64,000 nucleotides of DNA from Cryptosporangium aurantiacum (GTDB lineage: Bacteria > Actinomycetota > Actinomycetes > Mycobacteriales > Cryptosporangiaceae), in NCBI RefSeq assembly GCF_900143005.1, contig NZ_FRCS01000003.1, positions 62,001 through 126,000 on the forward strand, read 5' to 3'. Every line of letters begins with the position of its first letter. Positions within the stretch are counted from its first letter, which is position 1. A program made the position numbers and the translations under genes. Positions 48,073 through 54,129 of the stretch are shown here, in pieces. Under the pieces are notes generated by a model that saw only the letters and a program-made list of their open reading frames with translations, was not told the DNA's origin and ran no database searches.

Positions 48073-49244
48073 GCGACCAGGTCCAGCACGACGTAGGGCG
48101 TGTAGGTCTGGATGCCCACGCGCAGCGCCAGCCGCCATGGCCCGGAGCGCTCCGGCAGGCCGGCCGCCCGGACGGTGACCGTGCCCGCAGCGACCGCGGT
48201 CACCGGGACGGTGCGCACCTCCGACGGCGCCGCGACGCCGCCGTCCGGCCAGAACACCGCTTCCTCCGCGCCGTCGAGGTTCGCGCCGGTCAGAACGACG
48301 TCGGTGGAGGAATCGTGCGGACCGGCGGGAGCGTCGACGCTGGGCGCCTCCGGAGAGGCGATCCGCAGGCTGCCCGGACGCGAGGCCATGCCGCGCCCGG
48401 TGAGCGTGAGCGGGTAGGTGCCCGGGCCCAGCGTCTCGAGCCCGCCGGCGTCCAGATCGAGCAGGAACGGCAAGTTCTCGCTGGGTTCCGCCGTCACACC
48501 GCCCTCCGGGCGGGCCGCCGTCACACCGCTCTCCGGGAGTTCGGCGGCGACGCCGCCGATCGTGAGCCGGTCGGGGCGGACGGCGGGATCCGCTTCGATG
48601 CGCACGCGTCCGCCCTGCCGGACGATGTCCGGCACGAGGCGCACCAGCACCGGGCGCGTACCCGCGCGGATCTCCAGCGCCAGGCCGCCCGGGCGGACGA
48701 CCAGCGCCGGTTCCTCGTCACCGAGCTGCGAGACGAGCTGGACCGGAGCGACGTCGAAGAGCGCCCAGGGCTGCAGCGCGAGCTCCTGCGACGACCACAC
48801 CTTCTCCACCTGCTCGAGCGTCACCGCGCGCTGGACGACCGCGAGCGGACCGTCGCCCAGCTGGGTGAACGCTCCGGATCCGGTCGTGAGTGGCAGCTTC
48901 AGCATCGGCACGTCGTGGTAGAGCGTCATCACCCGGCCGAGGACGTGGTGCGCCGCGACCGGATCCCCGTCGTCGGCGCCGGACGCCGTGACGAGGTAGG
49001 CGCAGGAGAGCGAGAGCGGCGGCGGGCGACGGGTGCCGTCCGGGCGGATCTCGGGCAGGTCGTTGACGTGCTGGGGCTGCCGGGTGGCGTAGAGCAGCGT
49101 GATCCGGACGCCCGGCTCGGTGTTCGCCTCGGCTTTCCGCGGTGGGCCGGGCTGGACGTCGACGACGCCGGTCTCGTCCTTGATGTGCTCGGCGAGGACC
49201 TGGGCGACGTCGTAGAGGCTTGCGAACGCGGCGCACACGGTCAC
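48069..49244 (-). CDS. DUF4255-domain protein (Afp16/Pvc16-like terminator cap)
   Basis: A 391-residue protein. The N-terminal 185 residues match DUF4255/Pvc16: FASLYDVAQVLAEHIKDETG, RITLLYATRQPQHVND, LSLSCAYLVTASGADDG and HHVLGRVMTLYHDVPML. This domain caps the tube and sheath and sets particle length. The C-terminal half holds one or two IPT/TIG-like beta domains (DVVLTGANLDGAEEAVFWPD). GTG 49244 overlaps the next gene stop by four bases. IPT additions are common in actinobacterial versions. Confidence 0.82.
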   Translation of the reverse strand: MTVCAAFASLYDVAQVLAEHIKDETGVVDVQPGPPRKAEANTEPGVRITLLYATRQPQHVNDLPEIRPDGTRRPPPLSLSCAYLVTASGADDGDPVAAHHVLGRVMTLYHDVPMLKLPLTTGSGAFTQLGDGPLAVVQRAVTLEQVEKVWSSQELALQPWALFDVAPVQLVSQLGDEEPALVVRPGGLALEIRAGTRPVLVRLVPDIVRQGGRVRIEADPAVRPDRLTIGGVAAELPESGVTAARPEGGVTAEPSENLPFLLDLDAGGLETLGPGTYPLTLTGRGMASRPGSLRIASPEAPSVDAPAGPHDSSTDVVLTGANLDGAEEAVFWPDGGVAAPSEVRTVPVTAVAAGTVTVRAAGLPERSGPWRLALRVGIQTYTPYVVLDLVA

Positions 49245-50944
49245 CACCCCCCGCGGCGTCCGCCGAACCGGAGTCCGGGATCGATGCCGTGGCTGCGTGG
49301 CGGGGTCGGTTGCCGCGTGATGGGGCTCTGCGAGCGGGCCGACGGCTTCAGCGGCGGGGCGGCGCTGCGGATCTCGATGCGGCCGATCTCGATCGTGACT
49401 CCGCCGGGTGCCCCCCGGTGCGGCTGACCGGGCCGTCGGTCTTCCGGCGGTACCGGCAGCAGCGACGATGCCCGGTGGGTGTCGCCCCACGGGCGGGCGA
49501 GAAAGCTCCGACCGGACGATGCCCCGCCGCCGAACCCTTGCATTGCCGCGCCGGAAACGGCCGCAGCGGTGTCGGAGGCCGACACGGCGGCGCCATGGGC
49601 CGCCGCGGCCGCGCTACGAGCCGAGGCGGCGAGGTCGGAGGCCGCCGCTGCGGCACCGCGGGCCGACCCGGCCGCGCCACCGGCCGCCACGGCAGCGCCA
49701 TGGGCCGACACAGCCGCACCACGAGCCATCACCGCCGCGCCACGAGCCGACGCGGTTGCGCCACCGGCCGCCGCGGCCGCACCACCGGCCGACACAACCG
49801 CGCCACGAGCCGACGCAGTTGCACCACCGGCCGACACAGCCGCACCACCGGCCGACACGGCCGCGCCACGAGCCGACGCCGCTGCGCCACCGGCCACCGC
49901 GGCCGCGCCGTGGGCCGATGTGGCGGCGCCGTGGGCCGACGTGGCGATACTGGAGGCCGACCCGGCCGCGCCACCGGCCAGCGCGGCGGCGCCACGGGCC
50001 CCGGCGGCGGAGTCGGAGGCCGACACTGCGGCGCCGCGGGCCGACGTGGCCGCGCCACCAGCCGCTGCGGCGGCGCCGGAGGCCCACGCGGCCGCGCCAC
50101 CGGCCGACATGGCGGCGCCGGGGGCCCATGCGACCGCGCCACTGGCCGATTCGGCGGCGCCGGAGGCCCACGTAGCCGCGCCACCAGCCGCTGCGGCGGG
50201 GTCGGAGGCCCACGTGCCCGCGCCACCGGTCGACGTGCCGGTGGCGGGCGGCAGCGGGGTGGCGTGTGGCGAGAGTGGGACCGGTGCCCTCGTTGCCGGG
50301 GTGCCCCGTCCCGCGGACATCGGAAGCGGCTCGTAAGCCGTCCCCATCGGAGGGACCGGGTCCGCCCAGCCCGCAAGTCTCCCCGAGGAGGCACCGCCGG
50401 TCGCCCACGGCTCCCCGGCGCCTGCCTGCCCGCGGAACCGTATGGAATCCGACCGGCCCGGGGCGGCCGGATCCCCCACACTTCCCCAGGTCCCTGGGGC
50501 GTTCCGCTCCGCCGCGTACGAGCCGCCCCCCGCGGACAGGCCCACTCCCGCACCGCGGCTCGTTCCCTCGCCCCGGCTCCCCGCCGCGCCCCGGCTCGCG
50601 GCCGCACCCAGGCCCGCCGCGTCTGGGCTCCCCGCCGCGTCCCAGTTCCCCGCCGCGCCCCGGCCCGCCGCCGCGTCCCAGTTCCCCGCCGTATCCCGGC
50701 CCGCCGCCGTGCCCCGGCTCGCCGCCCCTCCGACCGTCGAAGGCCCGCCCGGGCCTCCCCGGACGCCGCGCGTCGGCTGCAGGGGCAGGTGCTGCCCGGT
50801 CACCGGTCCGGCGCGGGCCGCCGACAGGGCACGCAACGGCCCCGGCAGCCCACCCGCCGGAGGTCCCAACACCGCACTCCGGCCAGGCGCACCCGGCGGC
50901 CCGGCCCGCAGCGGACCGGCCAGCAGGCGTCCGAGGCTCGGCAT
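49241..50944 (-). CDS. Ala/Gly-rich heptad-repeat protein of the eCIS operon
   Basis: A 567-residue low-complexity protein. The first 260 residues are Pro/Gly/Arg-rich. Residues of about 235-470 repeat a seven-residue unit of the AAVSAGG/AASARGA type more than thirty times, encoded by a 21-bp period. The C-terminus carries VTIEIGRIEIRSAAPP, a segment I recall at the ends of proteins encoded beside DUF4255 in other eCIS loci. The antisense strand is also open over this stretch because of the repeat, but position in the operon and the four-base overlap with the DUF4255 gene support the minus strand. A tape-measure or linker role is possible. Function is unknown. Confidence 0.6.
   Translation of the reverse strand: MPSLGRLLAGPLRAGPPGAPGRSAVLGPPAGGLPGPLRALSAARAGPVTGQHLPLQPTRGVRGGPGGPSTVGGAASRGTAAGRDTAGNWDAAAGRGAAGNWDAAGSPDAAGLGAAASRGAAGSRGEGTSRGAGVGLSAGGGSYAAERNAPGTWGSVGDPAAPGRSDSIRFRGQAGAGEPWATGGASSGRLAGWADPVPPMGTAYEPLPMSAGRGTPATRAPVPLSPHATPLPPATGTSTGGAGTWASDPAAAAGGAATWASGAAESASGAVAWAPGAAMSAGGAAAWASGAAAAAGGAATSARGAAVSASDSAAGARGAAALAGGAAGSASSIATSAHGAATSAHGAAAVAGGAAASARGAAVSAGGAAVSAGGATASARGAVVSAGGAAAAAGGATASARGAAVMARGAAVSAHGAAVAAGGAAGSARGAAAAASDLAASARSAAAAAHGAAVSASDTAAAVSGAAMQGFGGGASSGRSFLARPWGDTHRASSLLPVPPEDRRPGQPHRGAPGGVTIEIGRIEIRSAAPPLKPSARSQSPITRQPTPPRSHGIDPGLRFGGRRGGW
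49545..50235. repeat. Degenerate 21-bp tandem repeat array
   Basis: The seven-residue coding unit of the surrounding gene is repeated throughout as 21-bp copies (plus-strand core CACCGGCCGACACGGCCGCG and variants). Copies differ mainly at third positions, showing an old array under coding constraint rather than a fresh duplication. Limits are approximate. Confidence 0.75.
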
Positions 50945-50945
50945 C

Positions 50946-51887
50946 TCAGCAGCGCCCCTCAGCCGGGCCCGTCACGACGGCCCCGCGTCGGACAGACCGG
51001 CCAGCAGGGCGGCGTCGGCGTCGCGCTCGAGCAGCAGCAGATAGGCGAGCCGCCGGGACAGCGACAGACCGAAGATGTCGCGTTCGGACCAGTGATACGC
51101 CTGCGCGATCTGGTGCACGTCGCGCAGGAGTCGCTGCGCTCGCCCGATCATTTCGAAAAAAAAAGCTCGTCACGTCGAACGGCGCCTGGATGGGCTCCCG
51201 GCAGTGCGAGCACTCCAGCGTCATCTCGAGGTCGAGCGCGGGCAGCCGGGATTCGATCGCGGTCTCCAACACTGCGCGGTGCCGCATCGGTAGGCCCCGG
51301 ACGAAGTCCTCATCCAGCCCGTCCACGCGCTCGCCGTAGCGGCGTAAGCATCGGGCCAGCAGCCAGGTGCGCCGCTCGGCGGCGCCGATCGGCCCGGCGT
51401 CGAACAGATCCTCCTGCGCTCCCGCAGTGGGCAGCGACAACTCCGCCGGGCCGACGTCCGGCAGGTCCAGCGTGACCAGCCGATCCGGCACCTCGAAGTC
51501 GAGCGGCAACGCGTCGAGCGAGAACGTCGCACCACTTGTGCGGTCGCACGAGGGGCAGAGCACCTCGGCGCTCACGTCCGGACCGAGCGACATACGGCGC
51601 AGCCGTACGAGTTCCCGATCACGTTCGGCGACGAGCAACGCCCGCACCTGCTCGCGGGCCTCACCCGGCTCGGCGCCGGGCGCGACGAGACACCGCGCCA
51701 GGATCTCGTTGCACAACCGAGCGGTGTTGGCCTCAGTCTGGTGCCGCTCCAGGTACTCCTCCTCCCAACCCGACAACTCGCGGAGCGGCAGCGCCGCCGG
51801 AGCCTCGGTCGTCGGTGGCGAAGGCGAAGACGGCGTCTGCGGAGCGGCCGTGCTGAGCGGGCTTCGGACGCGTTCGGTGGCCGGCAC
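50946..51887 (-). CDS. Baseplate hub assembly chaperone-like zinc-ribbon protein (zero-frame product)
   Basis: The frame encodes 313 residues, but only the first 244 look real. Residues 40-130 are helical (LSGWEEEYLERHQTEANTAR). Two zinc-ribbon half sites follow, Cys-Pro-Ser-Cys in EVLCPSCDRTSG and Cys-Ser-His-Cys in TLECSHCREPIQAPFDVTSF. The arrangement resembles the T4-type baseplate hub assembly chaperones of eCIS loci. After FFF at residues 242-244, encoded by a run of nine T, the frame turns into about 70 Arg/Ala-rich residues without family character. The expected continuation lies one frame away (50972-51151). The start is GTG 51887, four bases after the tube gene. Confidence 0.65.
   Translation of the reverse strand: MPATERVRSPLSTAAPQTPSSPSPPTTEAPAALPLRELSGWEEEYLERHQTEANTARLCNEILARCLVAPGAEPGEAREQVRALLVAERDRELVRLRRMSLGPDVSAEVLCPSCDRTSGATFSLDALPLDFEVPDRLVTLDLPDVGPAELSLPTAGAQEDLFDAGPIGAAERRTWLLARCLRRYGERVDGLDEDFVRGLPMRHRAVLETAIESRLPALDLEMTLECSHCREPIQAPFDVTSFFFRNDRASAATPARRAPDRAGVSLVRTRHLRSVAVPAARLSAAARARRRRRPAGRSVRRGAVVTGPAEGRC
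50972..51151 (-). CDS. DUF6760-like C-terminal segment in the +1 frame
   Basis: A 59-residue frame from ATG 51151: MIGRAQRLLRDVHQIAQAYH then WSERDIFGLSLSRRLAYLLL. The Tyr-His-Trp-Ser-Glu block and following RR-YLLLLE match DUF6760-type segments that accompany or end hub chaperone proteins in eCIS loci. No ribosome binding site precedes the ATG. In this frame the nearest upstream stop is at 51172, just before the T run. Joining it to the upstream protein needs one base less in the T run or a +1 frame change. It may be translated on its own, fused by slippage, or both. Confidence 0.6.
   Translation of the reverse strand: MIGRAQRLLRDVHQIAQAYHWSERDIFGLSLSRRLAYLLLLERDADAALLAGLSDAGPS
51156..51164 (-). 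other. Nine-T homopolymer at the frame junction of the hub chaperone gene
   Basis: On the coding strand nine consecutive T follow GACGAGC. Such a run is exceptional in DNA of about 70% G+C. It lies exactly between the zinc-ribbon part and the DUF6760-like part. With eight T the two parts would read as one protein (…TSFFFEMIGRAQ…). Transcriptional slippage, phase variation or a sequencing error are the candidate explanations. Confidence 0.7.
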
Positions 51888-51891
51888 GGAC

Positions 51892-52389
51892 TTACGTCTC
51901 GGCCGGCTCGGGCAGGGGTTCGACCGAGAACCCCTCGTACTCGAACTTGAGCGTCTGGATCGCGACCGCGTTGGCGTTGGCGTCCATCTCCGGGAGCACC
52001 TGGAATTCGGAGACCCAAGCCCGGTGCAGGACGAACGCCATCACGGCGGTGGCCTGGAGGTTGAGCACCTCGACCGTGACTTCCTTGCGATAGAGCTTGA
52101 GCGACGCCGCCCCGTCGCCGCGCGGCGAGTTGACCTGGTTCGCCCACTCGATCAGCTGCTGGTCGTGGCTGAGGCCTGCTTCCAGCGTGATCGGCTCGAA
52201 TTTGGTGCGGCCCGGCAGTTTCCGGACGATCGAATCGCCACCCGCCTCGCGCCACTCGACGGTCTCCGTCGATCGTTTGATCGCGGACATCTTCGACAGC
52301 CCGGCGACGTAGAGGTTGTCCCACTTGACGCGGAATTTGAAGTTCGCGTACGGATCGATGCGATGCGTGTTCACCGAAAATTGCGCCAC
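51892..52389 (-). CDS. Inner tube protein
   Basis: A 165-residue tube protein: DPYANFKFRVKWDNLYVAGL, then TVEWREAGGDSIVRKLPGRT and FEPITLEAGLSHDQQLIEWA. These are the signatures of T4 gp19-like tube subunits in eCIS and tailed phages. Hexameric rings stack into the tube that is pushed through the target envelope and can hold cargo. It follows the sheath gene by ten bases. Only one tube gene is seen, whereas Afp-type loci often have two or three. Confidence 0.88.
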   Translation of the reverse strand: MAQFSVNTHRIDPYANFKFRVKWDNLYVAGLSKMSAIKRSTETVEWREAGGDSIVRKLPGRTKFEPITLEAGLSHDQQLIEWANQVNSPRGDGAASLKLYRKEVTVEVLNLQATAVMAFVLHRAWVSEFQVLPEMDANANAVAIQTLKFEYEGFSVEPLPEPAET

Positions 52390-52399
52390 AGCATCCTCC

Positions 52400-54004
52400 T
52401 TACGCGCTCTGCGTCTTCTGGCTCAGATGGACGACGACAAATTCCGCCGGGCGTAGCGGCGCGAAACTCACCAGAATGTTGACGACACCCGCGGCCTGAT
52501 CGAGTTCGGTCGTGGTATCGGCATCAACTTTGACGCCATATGCCTCATCGCTGGTGCGGCCGGCGAAGGCGCCATTACGGAACTGGGATTCCAGGAAGGC
52601 ATTGATCGAGGCGCGGAGGCTACTCCAGAGCGGCTCGTCGTTGGGCTCGAAGACCGCCCATTGGATCCCGTTGTAGATACTGGTTCGCAGGAAAATCGCC
52701 ATCCGCCGGACCGGCACGTACCGCCATTCACTCGCGGGAACCATCGTGCGCGTGCCCCAGACCACCCGGCCCGCGCCGGGAATGAGCCGTAGCGCGTTGA
52801 TGCCCACCGGGTTGAGGTCGTCGCTGTGCAGGTCGTTGAGGCGATGTTCGAGCGCGATCGTCCCGTTGAGGGTGGCCTCGGTGCCCGCCGGGGCTTTCCA
52901 GACCCCCCGCCGTCCGTCGGTCCGGGCGTACAGACCGGCGACGAACGCGGACGGAGGCAGCGTGATCGTCGGATTCCGTCCGGCGCCGACGATGTCGCCG
53001 GCGACGACGTGCGGCCAGTACAGCGCGGTGAAGTTGCTCGCGTTCAGCTCGGTGAGGCCGGCCAGGGCCCCCTGCGTCGCGCTGGTCGGATCGACGGCGT
53101 CGCTCTGGCGCGGAAGATCACCGATGAAGAACAGGTCGCGACGCGGGCGGTTCTCCGCGAAGCCGATGAACTGGTCGACGTACTGCCCGTAGTCGGCGTC
53201 GTCGGCCAGCAGCGCGTCGCACGTCGCGACGAGGAGTGCGGCGTCGTCGACGTCGGCCAGGCGGTCGGCCAGCAGCTGGCCGTAGTCCACCGGCCCGAGC
53301 TCGCCGCCGCCGCCGAAACCCCCCGTCAATTCCGTCGCGCCGTCGACGATGTCCCGCTGCGTCGGGTTGGACGGTGTCGAGCCGAGCGCGTCGAGCTGCG
53401 GAGCCTCGAGCGGCAGCGTCTCGTCCCAGCGGATGAACAGGCTGCGACGCAGGACGTCGACCACGTAGTTCTCGTCACCGGGGTCGAGCGACAAGCGATC
53501 CCAGGTCTCGACCAGCCGGCGCTCTCCGCCCGGCTCGGGAGACTCGTACACGACCGCGATCCGGAAACGCTGCGGCGTCGATCCGCTCGCGGCATCGGGC
53601 GCTGCTCCACTCGCGGCGAGGAACGCCACCGAGACCGATCCGCCCCAGCGGCCGGGCGAACTCGCCAGCACGCTGCCTTGGCTCGCGACCGCGATTCCTT
53701 CGTCCTCGTCGGGATCGGCGGCCCGCAAAACGTACGCCGACGATCCACCGTTCTGGTAAAAAGCGTCGATGGCGTACGCGGTCAATACCCGGCTCGGGGC
53801 GCCCGGCGGATCTCCGTCACGAGTGCGGAAATATCCACCGAACAGTCGTTGGTAATCAGCGCGACTCTTGATTCTGGTGGGAACCAAGGGACCACGTTCG
53901 GTTTCGCCGACAAAAATAGTGGTGCTCGTCGCCGCACCCTCGATCGAACGCGCGCCGGACGGCACCTCCTGCACATAAACGCCCGGATGCAGCAAGGTCG
54001 CCAT
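52400..54004 (-). CDS. Contractile sheath protein
   Basis: A 534-residue sheath protein. The N-terminal arm LLHPGVYVQEVPSGARSIEG and TTIFVGETERGPLVPTRIKS, and the C-terminal domain (QWAVFEPNDEPLWSSLRASI, YGVKVDADTTTELDQAAGVV, NILVSFAPLRPAEFVVVHLS) are diagnostic of tail sheaths that contract by handshake of extended arms. It is the first gene of the structural operon, as expected for its high copy number. Only one sheath gene is present, as in phages and Streptomyces CIS. The start ATG 54004 follows a TACCAT hexamer by eight bases. Confidence 0.92.
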   Translation of the reverse strand: MATLLHPGVYVQEVPSGARSIEGAATSTTIFVGETERGPLVPTRIKSRADYQRLFGGYFRTRDGDPPGAPSRVLTAYAIDAFYQNGGSSAYVLRAADPDEDEGIAVASQGSVLASSPGRWGGSVSVAFLAASGAAPDAASGSTPQRFRIAVVYESPEPGGERRLVETWDRLSLDPGDENYVVDVLRRSLFIRWDETLPLEAPQLDALGSTPSNPTQRDIVDGATELTGGFGGGGELGPVDYGQLLADRLADVDDAALLVATCDALLADDADYGQYVDQFIGFAENRPRRDLFFIGDLPRQSDAVDPTSATQGALAGLTELNASNFTALYWPHVVAGDIVGAGRNPTITLPPSAFVAGLYARTDGRRGVWKAPAGTEATLNGTIALEHRLNDLHSDDLNPVGINALRLIPGAGRVVWGTRTMVPASEWRYVPVRRMAIFLRTSIYNGIQWAVFEPNDEPLWSSLRASINAFLESQFRNGAFAGRTSDEAYGVKVDADTTTELDQAAGVVNILVSFAPLRPAEFVVVHLSQKTQSA

Positions 54005-54010
54005 GAATCG

Positions 54011-54020
54011 TCATGGTAGG
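54011..54020 (-). promoter_or_regulatory. Candidate -10 region (CCTACCATGA) of the structural operon
   Basis: On the minus strand CCTACCATGA places a TACCAT hexamer (54018-54013) eight bases before the sheath ATG. It resembles CCTACCGTGAG and CCTACCGTCAG at the SARP and toxin genes. The 125 bases between the sheath and the divergent glycosyltransferase gene are the only sizeable upstream gap for the whole operon. Confidence 0.4.
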
Positions 54021-54129
54021 CCTCGCAACTGCCCGCTGGCTAGGGCTAGTAAAAAGAGACGAACCAGTTTCGCGGTGGCGCAGGGCGTAGCGCGAAAGGG
54101 GCACCCGGAATGATGGAAGGCCATTGATC

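Noticed and set aside
49220-51475. A 751-residue plus-strand frame across the Ala-rich gene
   Set aside because: His/Arg/Pro repeat product of the antisense of the 21-bp array; it crosses three operon genes and lacks a start signal.
30609-54004. Prophage or type VI secretion system
   Set aside because: Capsid, portal, terminase, integrase, lysis genes and TssJLM/ClpV-type genes are absent; DUF4255, eCIS-type AAA+ and DUF4157 genes are present.
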